Shown in pieces: positions 1 through 8,330 of a DNA stretch of 20,285 nt (within the stretch, counting starts at the first letter, position 1; every line of letters begins with the position of its first letter). The translations under genes and the position numbers were made by a program. Under the pieces are notes generated by a model. The model saw only the letters and a list, made by a program, of their open reading frames with translations, searched no databases and had not been told where the DNA came from. The DNA comes from an uncultured Oscillospiraceae bacterium (lineage in GTDB: Bacteria; Bacillota; Clostridia; Oscillospirales; Acutalibacteraceae), in NCBI GenBank assembly GCA_958451705.1, contig CAUDRD010000003.1, positions 1 to 20,285 on the forward strand. The letters are read 5' to 3'.

Positions 1-1218
1 TGAAAGACGTGAAACGGGAGTGTTGACGCCCGGCGTTACAATTTCAAGCTGATCGATGAGTTTAAGAGCCAGTTCTCTCGAAGGCTTTTTATCAATAAAG
101 GGAGATTTCGTATTTTTATATGTTTTGAGCATCATGTTTTCCGTCATACCCATAGATGCCACAAGACCCATTCCCAGTCTGTCTTCGGGGATAAAGCTCA
201 TGCTTATGCCCATCTTTATAATTTCGGCAGGTGATTTTCCTATTATGTTTTCTTTTTTATAGAGAACGGCGCCTTTATCCGCCGGAATAAGACCTGCAAT
301 AGCTTCGCAAAGCTCCTTTTGGCCGCTTCCTGCAACACCTGCAACGCCTAAAATCTCTCCTCCGTTAAGGTTAAAGGAAATGTCGTTAAGGGCATAATAA
401 CCCTCGTCGTTTTTGACCATAAGGTGATGTACTTCGAAAAGATTTTCGATCTGTTCAACTTTTGGACGGTCGATTTCAAGGCTTACCTTTCTGCCCACCA
501 TAAGCTCAGTGAGCTCCTGAATATTGGTTTCGGCAGTGTTTACAGTTGCAACGCTCTTACCTTTTCTAAGAATGGTTACACGGTCGCTTATAGCCATAAC
601 TTCGTTAAGCTTATGAGTGATTATAATAACGGCACAGCCGTTTTCCTTCATGTTGCGGAGAATGTCAAAGAGCCTGTCGGTTTCCTGAGGGGTGAGAACC
701 GCTGTGGGCTCGTCCAGAATGAGAATATCGGCTCCCCTGTAAAGAACCTTTAAGATTTCAACCGTTTGTTTTTCGCTTACGGACATATTGTATGTCTTCT
801 TATCAGGGTCAATTTCAAGGCCGAATTTTTGGCTTATATCCTTAATTTTTTCAGAAAGCTTTTTTCCGCTAAGGCGCTTATCGGTTTTAGTGCCTGCCAC
901 TATGTTGTCCTTTGCGCTGAATACATCAACAAGTTTAAAGTGCTGATGAATCATACCGATTCCAAGGTTCTGAGAGTCCTTGGGGGAGGCGATGCTGACC
1001 TCTTGACCCCTTACAAAAATTGAACCTGAATCCGGATGATAAATACCTGAAAGCATGTTCATGAGTGTAGTTTTACCTGAACCGTTTTCACCGAGAAGGG
1101 CAAGTATTTCTCCCGATTTAACAGTCAGCTCTATATTGTCGTTTGCCACAACGGGGCCGAATGTTTTGGTAATTCCCTTGCACTGGATGGCATAGGGTAC
1201 ATTCTTTTTATCGTCCAA
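1..1218 (-). CDS. BMP-type ABC transporter ATP-binding protein, 3' end outside window
   Basis: This is a tandem-domain ABC ATPase of the sugar/nucleoside family that works with BMP (PnrA-like) binding proteins; it powers uptake from the cytoplasmic face. The reading frame is open for all 406 visible codons. The first domain has Walker A GENGSGKTT, a degenerate signature (MSVSEKQ), Walker B ILILDEPTAVL and switch-region THKLNEV. The second begins near residue 245 with the family's altered P-loop GVAGVAGSGQ. The sequence stops just before the expected second signature, so about 100 residues are missing. I chose TTG at 1218 because AAGGTGGG lies 6 nt upstream and there is no in-frame ATG near it. 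It lies downstream of the BMP lipoprotein gene on the same strand; permeases probably follow outside the window. The substrate is inferred to be a purine nucleoside or base from the xpt linkage. Confidence 0.93.
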   Translation of the reverse strand, partial: MDDKKNVPYAIQCKGITKTFGPVVANDNIELTVKSGEILALLGENGSGKTTLMNMLSGIYHPDSGSIFVRGQEVSIASPKDSQNLGIGMIHQHFKLVDVFSAKDNIVAGTKTDKRLSGKKLSEKIKDISQKFGLEIDPDKKTYNMSVSEKQTVEILKVLYRGADILILDEPTAVLTPQETDRLFDILRNMKENGCAVIIITHKLNEVMAISDRVTILRKGKSVATVNTAETNIQELTELMVGRKVSLEIDRPKVEQIENLFEVHHLMVKNDEGYYALNDISFNLNGGEILGVAGVAGSGQKELCEAIAGLIPADKGAVLYKKENIIGKSPAEIIKMGISMSFIPEDRLGMGLVASMGMTENMMLKTYKNTKSPFIDKKPSRELALKLIDQLEIVTPGVNTPVSRLS

Positions 1219-1314
1219 ACAAATCCCACCTTCTTATTAATTGATTATGCAGGCATTTAAAATCCCCATAATGAGAATCTTAAATGTTTGCACAAAACCC
1301 TTATTTTTAACTTA

Positions 1315-1350
1315 CACAAGGCTTTCAGGCGGTGACCCGAAAGCCTTGTG
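1315..1350 (-). other. Intercistronic stem-loop between BMP lipoprotein and ATPase genes
   Basis: A perfect 12-bp inverted repeat (arms 1315-1326 and 1339-1350) with a 12-nt loop sits 24 nt after the lipoprotein stop codon. Neither strand has a T-run after the stem, so it is a poor intrinsic terminator. The likely role is RNA processing or 3' stabilisation, letting the abundant binding protein be made in excess over the ATPase; that role is inference. The rest of the 156-bp gap (1219-1374) holds only the ATPase ribosome site. Confidence 0.7.
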
Positions 1351-1374
1351 ATTAGCTGTTAATTTATCCTGCGA

Positions 1375-2538
1375 TTATTTAACAACAACGTTGTCAACAT
1401 ACCAGTTGATTTCGCCTGCAATGTAAGCATCGTCAAGGCTTTCTCCGGCCTTAACTCTTACAGTACCTGCGTTATCCTTAATTTCGCCTGCGAATACCTG
1501 AAGCTCACCGCTGAGGATCTTCTGAGTTGCCTCATCAACTTTCTCCTTTGTGCCTTCGGCGCAGAGAGATGTAAGGTCTGTAAGACCGAGAAGGCCTTCC
1601 TTCATGCCGTCAAAATAGTTGTCGGCAGTCCATGTGCCTTCGATAGCAGCCTTAACTGCTGCTGTGTAGTAAACGCCCCAGTGCCATACAACAGATGTAA
1701 GAACAGCGTCGGGAACCTGAACGGCCATATCTGAGTTATAGCCGATACCGTATGCGCCTCTCTCCTGAGCGGCAACCATGGGCTGAGTTGTATCCTGGTG
1801 CTGTGCAATAACATCGCAGCCTTCGTCAAGAAGAGCAACAGCAGCAGCTTTTTCCCTCTGAAGGTCAAACCAGGTGTTAGTAACCTTTACATAGATTTTT
1901 GCGTCGGGGTTAACGCTCTTAACGCCGAGAGCAAAAGCGTCAATACCGCCTGTAACTTCGGGGTTGTTGTTGTCCTGAGCGGCAACATAACCGATCTTGT
2001 TAGACTTTGTCTTAAGTCCTGCTACGATACCTGCAAGGTAACGTGCCTGATAAATCTTTCCGAAGTAGTTGTTGAAGTTTGTGTTATTTGACATATATCC
2101 GGAGCAGTGTGAGAAGATAATGTCGGGGTGAGCTGTAGCAGCTTCGTTAACCTTCTCCATGTAGCCCCAGCTTGTTGCAAAGATGATGTTGCAGCCGGCT
2201 TCAATAAGCTCGTTGAGAGCTGTCTCAATAGCTGTATCGTTATCATCTGCAACGTTGTTTTTGCGGATAATCTGATCATCTCTGAGACCGAGAGCTTTCT
2301 GCATTTCAACAATACCTGAATCGTGAGCGTAAGAGTAGCCTGCACCGTCTGCGGGATCGCCAATGTGAAGAACACCAACTTTGATGTCCTCTTTAGCAAT
2401 AGCGGGCATGGGCTGCTTTTCGCCTGTTGCTGTGCCGTCGCCTGTGGGGTTTGTATCGGTGTTTCCGCCGCAAGCTGCGAGAGCGAAAACAAATACAAGA
2501 GCCAAAACAAGGGCAACGATTTTCTTGAACTTAGTCAT
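1375..2538 (-). CDS. BMP-family ABC transporter substrate-binding lipoprotein
   Basis: This 387-residue protein is an extracytoplasmic binding lipoprotein of the BMP/PnrA/Med family, whose characterised members bind purine nucleosides. A signal peptide covers residues 1-22 and the lipobox LAAC places the lipidated cysteine at C23. A Gly/Thr/Asn-rich linker follows, then the two-lobed domain with family-like stretches such as KVGVLHIGDPADGAGYSYAH, a VAAQDNN segment and GIGYNSDM. The start is ATG 2538, preceded by a GGAGGT-containing ribosome site. It lies 59 nt downstream of xpt and upstream of the ABC ATPase, on the same strand, with a stem-loop after its stop. Purine uptake fits the context, but the ligand cannot be read from the sequence alone. 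The C-terminus extends a little past the usual domain, ending in a WYVDNVVVK strand. Confidence 0.93.
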   Translation of the reverse strand: MTKFKKIVALVLALVFVFALAACGGNTDTNPTGDGTATGEKQPMPAIAKEDIKVGVLHIGDPADGAGYSYAHDSGIVEMQKALGLRDDQIIRKNNVADDNDTAIETALNELIEAGCNIIFATSWGYMEKVNEAATAHPDIIFSHCSGYMSNNTNFNNYFGKIYQARYLAGIVAGLKTKSNKIGYVAAQDNNNPEVTGGIDAFALGVKSVNPDAKIYVKVTNTWFDLQREKAAAVALLDEGCDVIAQHQDTTQPMVAAQERGAYGIGYNSDMAVQVPDAVLTSVVWHWGVYYTAAVKAAIEGTWTADNYFDGMKEGLLGLTDLTSLCAEGTKEKVDEATQKILSGELQVFAGEIKDNAGTVRVKAGESLDDAYIAGEINWYVDNVVVK

Positions 2539-2597
2539 TTTTCCTTACCTCCGTTTTTTGTTTATTCACCGGACTGTTTGTCCTTTGAAAACCTGAT

Positions 2598-3170
2598 TTA
2601 GCGGCGGAATTTAATTTTTCCGTCCTTCATTGAATCTACAATGGCGAGGGATTCTACTTTAATGCCGTTATCCCTTATGATTTTTCCGCCGGGCTGGAAG
2701 CCTTTTTCGATGGCTATTCCCACACCTGCAAGGGAAGCGCCGGCCTGATCGATAATATCCTTAAGACCCATAATCGCCTTACCGTTGGCAAGGAAGTCAT
2801 CTATTATAAGTATGTTATCCTCGGGCTTTATGTAGTCTTTTGACACTGTAATTGTATAAGAAATTCCCTTTGTAAAAGAAAAAACCTCAGAGGTGTAGAC
2901 GTTGCTGCCCACATTTTTATGGTTTCCCTTTTTAGCAAATACAACAGGAACTGAGAAATACTGGGCGGCAATGCAGGCGATTCCGATGCCGGAAGCCTCA
3001 ATTGTAAGAATTTTTGTAATGCCCATATCTCCGAAAAGTCTGTAAAATTCTTTGCCCATATCGTTGAGCAGGTCAACATCAATCTGATGGTTCAAAAACA
3101 TATCAACTTTAAGAATATCGTCACCGATGACTGCTGCGTCACGGAGAATTCGCTGTTCAAGAAGTTCCAA
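2598..3170 (-). CDS. xpt: Xanthine phosphoribosyltransferase
   Basis: The enzyme converts xanthine and PRPP to XMP in cytoplasmic purine salvage. At 190 residues it has the normal family length. Visible motifs are the N-terminal MELLEQRIL and FLNHQID stretches, LTIEASGIG near residues 55-63, FAKKGNH near 78-84, and the PRPP-binding loop ILIIDDFLANGKA at 120-132. The start is TTG 3170, with a short AAGG site 10 nt upstream. No ATG gives the conserved N-terminus. It is the first gene of a minus-strand operon with the BMP lipoprotein and ABC ATPase, which pairs uptake with salvage. A sigma-A-like promoter is at 3231-3259, giving a 5' UTR of only about 54 nt. No purine riboswitch consensus is present there. 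Confidence 0.96.
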   Translation of the reverse strand: MELLEQRILRDAAVIGDDILKVDMFLNHQIDVDLLNDMGKEFYRLFGDMGITKILTIEASGIGIACIAAQYFSVPVVFAKKGNHKNVGSNVYTSEVFSFTKGISYTITVSKDYIKPEDNILIIDDFLANGKAIMGLKDIIDQAGASLAGVGIAIEKGFQPGGKIIRDNGIKVESLAIVDSMKDGKIKFRR

Positions 3171-3230
3171 TTTATCACAACCTTAGGAATAAAATTATCA
3201 GCAGTCATACGCCGCTGAATTCATACAATT

Positions 3231-3259
3231 AGTATATTTGAAAATTAATATAAAATCAA
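3231..3259 (-). promoter_or_regulatory. Promoter of the xpt-BMP operon
   Basis: On the minus strand, -35 TTGATT (3259-3254) and -10 TATACT (3236-3231) are separated by 17 nt. Transcription would start near 3224. The plus-strand half of the 238-bp gap (to 3408) is AT-rich. It holds no promoter I would call. It does have a 7-bp inverted repeat (3376-3382/3389-3395) directly before the glycosyltransferase AGGAGG at 3396-3401. Confidence 0.65.
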
Positions 3260-3408
3260 TACTGTATTCACGTTTTTTTAACATAATGCGACAATTGAGC
3301 ATTTTCACCAAATGATTTTAACTCTCTTATGTGACCCTTTAAGCAATGAATAAATAAAAGATTTCGAGGAAAATTAAAGTTAAATTTATAACTTTAGGAG
3401 GCATTAAT

Positions 3409-4674
3409 ATGTCAGCTTGTCTTATTATGCTTACAAATACATACCCCTTTGATGGGGGAGAATATTTTATTGAAAACGAAATGGAATTTGTCAGCCGAAG
3501 CTTTGATAAGGTTATAATCTGTGCTCTTGACGCAAACGCAGACGATGCTCTTACAAGAGCTGTACCGGATAATACCGCCGCTTTTATCACGGGAATGCAC
3601 TCGAGAACACGTGAAAGGGCAGGGGATTTACTGCGTGCTTTAATGAGAATACCTTTTGACGAAAAAAAGAACCCAGCTTACAGCGGGAAAACGGAAAAAA
3701 GTTTGAGAAAAAAAGTTTTCCGCCAGTATTTTCTTGCGAGAACACGCCGTCAGTTCAGACAGGTTATTGATAAGCTACCAATAGAACAGCTTAAAAATTA
3801 TGACAAGGTTATTATTTATAGTTATTGGCTTTTTGTTACGGCCAATGTTGCAATTAAAATTAAAAATGAGTTTTTGAGACTTGGAATCAATGCTGAAAAA
3901 GTTTTTTCAAGAGCTCACGGATATGATGTGTACGAAGAGAGAAACCCGTTAAAATATCTGCCTGAGAGGGAATATCTTCTGAAAAATCTCGACGGAGTAT
4001 TCACTTGTTCCAAACACGGAGAAAAATATCTCAGAGCAAAATATCCGTTTTTTGCAGAAAAAATTAATTGCTCTCCTCTCGGAACAAAGGACCACGGTTT
4101 CGGAAAGAGAAATGAGAGCGCTGAATTTACAATAGTCACCTGTTCTTCTCTGAACCCGGTAAAGCGTCTTTGGAGAGTAGCGGATACCCTTTCTCTCTAC
4201 AGCGGAGAAAAAGCAATAAAGTGGATTCATATAGGCGGTCAAGGGGAAAAGCTCCAAAAACTGAAAGTTTACACGGAGCAAAAACTGTCTGGCAAAAACG
4301 TGATTTTTGAATTTAAAGGTCAAATGACCAATGAGCAGGTAAGCGGATTTTATCTTAATAATGCCCCGGATTTGTTTTTAAACGTCAGCGAAAGCGAGGG
4401 GGTTCCTGTCTCGATTATGGAAGCCGCTTCCTTTGGAATACCGGTTATAGCAACCGACTGCGGCGGTACGGGAGAGGCTGTTGAAAACGGTGTTACGGGA
4501 AAGCTTATAGATAAAGATTTTTCCGACAGGGAACTGATAAGTGAAATTGTGAATTTTATGTCTCTTGAAAAAAGTGAAATTCATAAAATGTCGGTATATT
4601 CCCGTAATATGTGGATGAAAAAATATAACGCCGAAAAGAACTATTCCGATTTTGCTCAGAAAATACTTTCATAA
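3409..4674 (+). CDS. GT4-family glycosyltransferase (surface polysaccharide)
   Basis: This 421-residue cytoplasmic glycosyltransferase is of the GT-B fold, group 1/GT4 type. It would transfer a sugar from a nucleotide-sugar donor to a lipid-linked or growing glycan. The clearest evidence is the C-terminal donor-binding region: the EX7E motif with E330 and E338 (EGVPVSIME), followed by AASFGIPVIATDCGGTGEAV and NGVTGKLI. The N-terminal half has a typical GT4 start (LTNTYPFDGGEYFIENE) and a RAHGYDVYEER segment. ATG 3409 has AGGAGG 7 nt upstream. It is the first gene of a three-gene plus-strand cluster with a Wzy-like protein and a Wzz-kinase, so it probably builds the repeat unit of an exported polysaccharide. 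Donor and acceptor cannot be told from sequence. Confidence 0.93.
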   Translation: MSACLIMLTNTYPFDGGEYFIENEMEFVSRSFDKVIICALDANADDALTRAVPDNTAAFITGMHSRTRERAGDLLRALMRIPFDEKKNPAYSGKTEKSLRKKVFRQYFLARTRRQFRQVIDKLPIEQLKNYDKVIIYSYWLFVTANVAIKIKNEFLRLGINAEKVFSRAHGYDVYEERNPLKYLPEREYLLKNLDGVFTCSKHGEKYLRAKYPFFAEKINCSPLGTKDHGFGKRNESAEFTIVTCSSLNPVKRLWRVADTLSLYSGEKAIKWIHIGGQGEKLQKLKVYTEQKLSGKNVIFEFKGQMTNEQVSGFYLNNAPDLFLNVSESEGVPVSIMEAASFGIPVIATDCGGTGEAVENGVTGKLIDKDFSDRELISEIVNFMSLEKSEIHKMSVYSRNMWMKKYNAEKNYSDFAQKILS

Positions 4675-4722
4675 GATCATTAAAGGAGAAAGGCAAAATA
4701 CTCTGAAAGGAAAGATGCAGGC

Positions 4723-4770
4723 ATGAAAAGTTTTTTGGTTTATGCTGTCTTGTTGTCTTCTGGCGGTTAA
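4723..4770 (+). CDS. Possible 15-codon upstream ORF before the Wzy-like gene
   Basis: A short frame MKSFLVYAVLLSSGG ends in TAA at 4768-4770, with one base between it and ATG 4772. A purine-rich AAAGGAAAG lies upstream. It may serve only to bring ribosomes to the next start by translational coupling. The gap after the glycosyltransferase (4675-4741) also has AGGAG at 4684-4688 with no start codon at the right distance. This is weak evidence. Confidence 0.3.
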   Translation: MKSFLVYAVLLSSGG

Positions 4771-4771
4771 G

Positions 4772-6001
4772 ATGGAAAACAGCATTATAAAAATAAACGG
4801 AAATGCAAATGAGCTAATTTTTGAAACGGCTTTTCTCCTTCATATGTGCGGCTACGCTTTTTACACGATACCGGGCTGGGGAATAGGACTTTATTATGTT
4901 TGTTATCTTCTTTTTCTCGCTTCTGGGGCTTATTATTCCCTCGGAAAAATTCTGCGTAACCGTTCTTTAAGCATCAATCTGCTTACAGTTTGGAATCTTA
5001 TTTTTGTCCTTGTTGCCGCTTTATCGGTACTCTGGGCCGTGTCGTTAGGCGATACTCTCGATATCGCCTTTCGTCTTTTTCAGAATTTAATTACGGCATA
5101 TTTTTTGACCGATTACGTCACAAATGGTATCAGAATGCGACGAATTCTTAATTTAACAGTGATTTCCGTGGTGTTTTTGGCGGCTACTATTTTGATATTC
5201 ACTCCTGTGTCTCAGTGGTTTGCCGGAGATATAGGCAATTTTTACTATAACAGAAATATAACCTGTGGGATTGAAATAATAGGGGCAATAATTTCCCTTG
5301 TTTTAGCCTTTATGGGGGGAGAAAAGAGGTATTATCTTTGCTATTTTTTTCTTTTCCTTATGGTGATACTTTCGAGCTCAAGAAGGGGAATAATAACCCT
5401 CGTGGCAGTATCGGTTATGGTTATACTTTTAAGTTCCGGCAAAGAGCATTTAGTGAGAAATATTCTTATCTGCCTTTTAGTGCCGGTTGCGGTTATCGCT
5501 GGGATTAAAAGTATTCCCTTCCTCTCTAACACAATCGGAAAAACTATGAGCGACTTAGTTCAGTATTATTTTTCCGGCAGCACTCCCGACGGAAGCGTTG
5601 CAAAGAGAGAACTGTACGTTGCAAAAGGTATTGAGATATTTCTTACAAGACCCCTGACAGGTTACGGTGGCGGAGCTTTTGTTAAGCTTTTTTCCGAGGA
5701 TTACGGAACGTCTCACTATACACATAATAATTTTGTAGAGCTTCTTGTAAGTTACGGAGTTATCGGTTTTGCGGCGTACTACTGGATTTATCCGGTTATT
5801 TTGCTGAGAACTGTCAAAGGGATATTTGAGAAAAATATTTATAAAATACTTTCTTTTGCCCTTGTAATTACAATGCTTATTTCTCACGTTGGTACGGTTA
5901 GCTTTTACTCTAAAACCGATAACCTTTATTTGACAATTACATGGCTTTTGCCTTGGTTTTCATATATTCAGTCAAAAAGCCGCATCAGAAGAAAAGCTTA
6001 A
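4772..6001 (+). CDS. O-antigen ligase/Wzy polymerase-like membrane protein
   Basis: The protein has about 409 residues and is almost entirely hydrophobic, with ten or more predicted membrane segments. A polar loop in the second half contains LTGYGGGAFVKLF and THNNFVELLVSYGVIGF. That HNNFVELLVSYGVIG pattern is characteristic of the Wzy_C/O-antigen ligase family. It would polymerise lipid-linked repeat units at the outer face of the membrane. The frame could also start at ATG 4742, but nothing like a ribosome site precedes that codon. ATG 4772 has GGCGG just upstream and lies 1 nt after the stop of a short upstream frame, so I prefer it. The stop overlaps the AGGAGG of the next gene. Genes of this family diverge rapidly, so the specific substrate is unknown. 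Confidence 0.88.
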   Translation: MENSIIKINGNANELIFETAFLLHMCGYAFYTIPGWGIGLYYVCYLLFLASGAYYSLGKILRNRSLSINLLTVWNLIFVLVAALSVLWAVSLGDTLDIAFRLFQNLITAYFLTDYVTNGIRMRRILNLTVISVVFLAATILIFTPVSQWFAGDIGNFYYNRNITCGIEIIGAIISLVLAFMGGEKRYYLCYFFLFLMVILSSSRRGIITLVAVSVMVILLSSGKEHLVRNILICLLVPVAVIAGIKSIPFLSNTIGKTMSDLVQYYFSGSTPDGSVAKRELYVAKGIEIFLTRPLTGYGGGAFVKLFSEDYGTSHYTHNNFVELLVSYGVIGFAAYYWIYPVILLRTVKGIFEKNIYKILSFALVITMLISHVGTVSFYSKTDNLYLTITWLLPWFSYIQSKSRIRRKA

Positions 6002-6013
6002 GGAGGATTTTCT

Positions 6014-7432
6014 GTGGAAAATGAGGTTAAAACAGGAATAGAAATAAACTTTTTCCGCTTTTTCAAAATACTTATGAGAAAGTGGTGGCTAGTTGCAGCT
6101 TTTGCCGCTGTGTTTGCCGCCGTCGGAGCCATTGCCGGAGCCGTTTCCTATAAACCGCAATATACTTCCAAGGTTGTTTTCATTTCCAGCAACAGAAACG
6201 AGGGCGCAGTTACCGGAAGTATTTCCAGCGGAGACGTTACGGCTTCTTCCACCCTTAACTCAACCTTTAAATACATCCTTACCAGCGATGAATTCTTAAC
6301 AGACGTTATAAGAAAATCCGGTTCCGATTATTCCGTCAGGGAACTGCGCTCAAATATCTCAATTGTAGTTCCGGCAAATACTCTTATATTGGAGCTAAGC
6401 GTTACTACGCCGTCATCACAAACCTCATACGCTGTTGCAAGAGCTATAGAGACAAGCTATGCACCCTATGTTGCAAGCGTAAAAAACACTAATCTGGAAA
6501 TTTTCAGCGGAGCTTCGGCCGCCTCTAATCCTGACAGTAACTCCGACGTTGTTCTTCTTGGTGTTCTTGGATTTTTTATAGGTATCGCCGTCTCCGTTAT
6601 AATTTTAGTGCTTTCCGATTTGTCGAGGGTAACAATACGCAGCCAAAAGGATATCCAAAGGGAGCTCGGCCTTTCTTTAATCGGCAAGGTAGGGCACATT
6701 AAAAAAGATAAACGCAGAGGCAAAAAAAGAAGCCTTTTAATTACCGACCTTTCAACCGGATTTGGGTTTATTGAAGCTTATAAAATTATCAGAACCAAAA
6801 TAGAAATACTTGCAGGGAAAAAAGGTTACAAGACTATTATGATAACAAGCGCCAGCGAAAACGAGGGAAAAACCACAGTTGCGGTAAATTTAGCAATTGC
6901 GCTGGGGCAAAACGGAAAAAATGTTTTGCTTGTGGACGGGGATTTAAGAAAACCGGCTGTGGCCAAAGCCCTTAGTATAAGTACTCCGGAAAGCAGAAGC
7001 ATTTTAGATGTCATTAAGGGGAGAATACCTGCAAATGAAGCCGTAAGATTTATTAAAAGATACGGAATATATGTTTTGGCTTCAGGAATAGCCGACGATA
7101 ACGCCTCTGAGCTGCTTTCAGGAAAAAGAGTGGAAGAGCTTTTTAAAACCTTTAAAGAAAGCTTTGATTATGTAATTGTAGATACGGCTCCCGTAAATGT
7201 TGTAACTGACAGCATAATTGTGGCGGGATATTCCGACAGCGTGCTTTTGGTTGTACGAGACGACGCAACGCCTGTATCCTTTATTCAGGATGCAGTTTCC
7301 GCTATTTCCGACAGCGGTACGCCAATTTTAGGTGCTATTTACAATAATGTTGAAAAAGCGTCGTCACATGGGGGTTATGCAGATTATTCGGGTTACGGTT
7401 ATGGAAAAAAGCAAGGTTACGGTTATAACTGA
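6014..7432 (+). CDS. Fused polysaccharide co-polymerase (Wzz) / BY-tyrosine kinase
   Basis: This 472-residue protein joins a Wzz chain-length regulator to a bacterial tyrosine kinase; in many Firmicutes these are separate CpsC and CpsD subunits. Residues 24-45 and about 179-201 are membrane segments flanking an extracellular Wzz domain. The kinase has Walker A SENEGKTT (E284-T288), Walker A' LLVDGDLRKP (D308, D310) and Walker B VIVDTAP (D390). The tail carries six tyrosines at residues 455-471, the usual autophosphorylation cluster. Start is GTG 6014 with AGGAGG 7 nt upstream, 12 nt after the Wzy-like stop. It probably controls polymer length and export by cycling between phosphorylated and unphosphorylated states. 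No partner tyrosine phosphatase is in the window. Confidence 0.94.
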   Translation: MENEVKTGIEINFFRFFKILMRKWWLVAAFAAVFAAVGAIAGAVSYKPQYTSKVVFISSNRNEGAVTGSISSGDVTASSTLNSTFKYILTSDEFLTDVIRKSGSDYSVRELRSNISIVVPANTLILELSVTTPSSQTSYAVARAIETSYAPYVASVKNTNLEIFSGASAASNPDSNSDVVLLGVLGFFIGIAVSVIILVLSDLSRVTIRSQKDIQRELGLSLIGKVGHIKKDKRRGKKRSLLITDLSTGFGFIEAYKIIRTKIEILAGKKGYKTIMITSASENEGKTTVAVNLAIALGQNGKNVLLVDGDLRKPAVAKALSISTPESRSILDVIKGRIPANEAVRFIKRYGIYVLASGIADDNASELLSGKRVEELFKTFKESFDYVIVDTAPVNVVTDSIIVAGYSDSVLLVVRDDATPVSFIQDAVSAISDSGTPILGAIYNNVEKASSHGGYADYSGYGYGKKQGYGYN

Positions 7433-7445
7433 ATAGCTGATGAAA

Positions 7446-7475
7446 AAAGCGCAGAGTGTAGCAACTCTGCGCTTT
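7446..7475. terminator. Bidirectional terminator between convergent genes
   Basis: A perfect 12-bp stem (7446-7457 with 7464-7475) has a 6-nt loop. The minus strand continues with six T, and the plus strand with TTT only. It lies 13 nt after the kinase stop and 13 nt after the end of the minus-strand membrane-protein gene, so it serves both, more strongly for the minus strand. Confidence 0.85.
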
Positions 7476-7488
7476 AAGATTAGTTTTA

Positions 7489-8316
7489 TTAATACATTTC
7501 GCTGTCGTCTTCAAATATGAGACGCTTTATTTCCTCTAAAAGACTGTTGATTTTATCAAGCTGTTTTTTTGAACCGCTCTCAAGGTTAGGGTAAGTGTCC
7601 ACCATTCGGTTGTGCTTATCCTCTTTAGCATGGTCATGTTTAAAGTAGTTTGTAATTGAGTTGATGTTTTCTGAAATCTGATCGTTATACTCTGAAATAA
7701 GCTGTCTAAGCCTTTCACGGCGTTTTGCGGCGCTTTCTGAGGATTCTTCATATTTTGCCGTAATGTTGTCTTTAAGCTTTTTGAGCTTATCCATCATAGC
7801 CTTAATATCCATGGCTTTTCGTACTGCATTGGCAAGGTCAAAGGCAAAAATCACAAGGATAACCGCAAGGATTATATAAAGATATTTTGCCGGCATATCT
7901 GAGAATATTTTTTCTCCGATATTGGGGTGGACAAAGTAGATGAAAAGAACTGATGCAATTCCCCAGTACATTGAGTGCCTGAAGCAAATACGTCCCTGAA
8001 TGTTAAGCCATTTGTTTGAATAGTCCCACCAGCGTGCATGAAAAAGTTTCTCCATAATATAGCTGGTGACAAATTCAACAATATCGCAAACCACAAGACC
8101 GACAATAAAAACTAAAATCGGATATTCCTTGAGAGGAGTGAGAACAAGAGTCATTACAACGGAGCCTGTGCCGTAAATGGGGCAGATAGGTCCTGTAAGG
8201 AAACCTCTGTTTATAACTTTTCCCGCAGCCAGTGAGCAGTATATAGACTCAACAAGCCAGCCAAGCGCACTGTAAAAGAAAAAGTAAATAGCGATTAAAG
8301 CAATTTTTTCTAACAT
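7489..8316 (-). CDS. CmpB-family (putative ABC-transporter type IV) membrane protein
   Basis: The first two thirds of this 275-residue protein contain about five membrane segments. They include family-like stretches WLVESIYCSL, NRGFLTGPICPIYGTG and WWDYSNKWLNIQGRICFRHS; this pattern is typical of the PF06541 family. The last third is a charged, coiled-coil-like cytoplasmic tail. The family's function is not established, despite its ABC-transporter label, and no ATPase is next to it. ATG 8316 has AGGAGGT 6 nt upstream, overlapping the end of the HD-protein gene 15 nt away, so the two are probably co-transcribed and translationally linked. Confidence 0.85.
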   Translation of the reverse strand: MLEKIALIAIYFFFYSALGWLVESIYCSLAAGKVINRGFLTGPICPIYGTGSVVMTLVLTPLKEYPILVFIVGLVVCDIVEFVTSYIMEKLFHARWWDYSNKWLNIQGRICFRHSMYWGIASVLFIYFVHPNIGEKIFSDMPAKYLYIILAVILVIFAFDLANAVRKAMDIKAMMDKLKKLKDNITAKYEESSESAAKRRERLRQLISEYNDQISENINSITNYFKHDHAKEDKHNRMVDTYPNLESGSKKQLDKINSLLEEIKRLIFEDDSEMY

Positions 8317-8330
8317 AAAAGTACCTCCTG

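Noticed and set aside
424..1023. Two plus-strand open frames of 109 and 85 codons
   Set aside because: They are antisense to the ABC ATPase, which runs without a stop from 1218 to 1 and carries clear motifs.
3171..3260. Purine riboswitch before xpt
   Set aside because: The expected conserved segments are absent and the leader from the predicted start is only about 54 nt.
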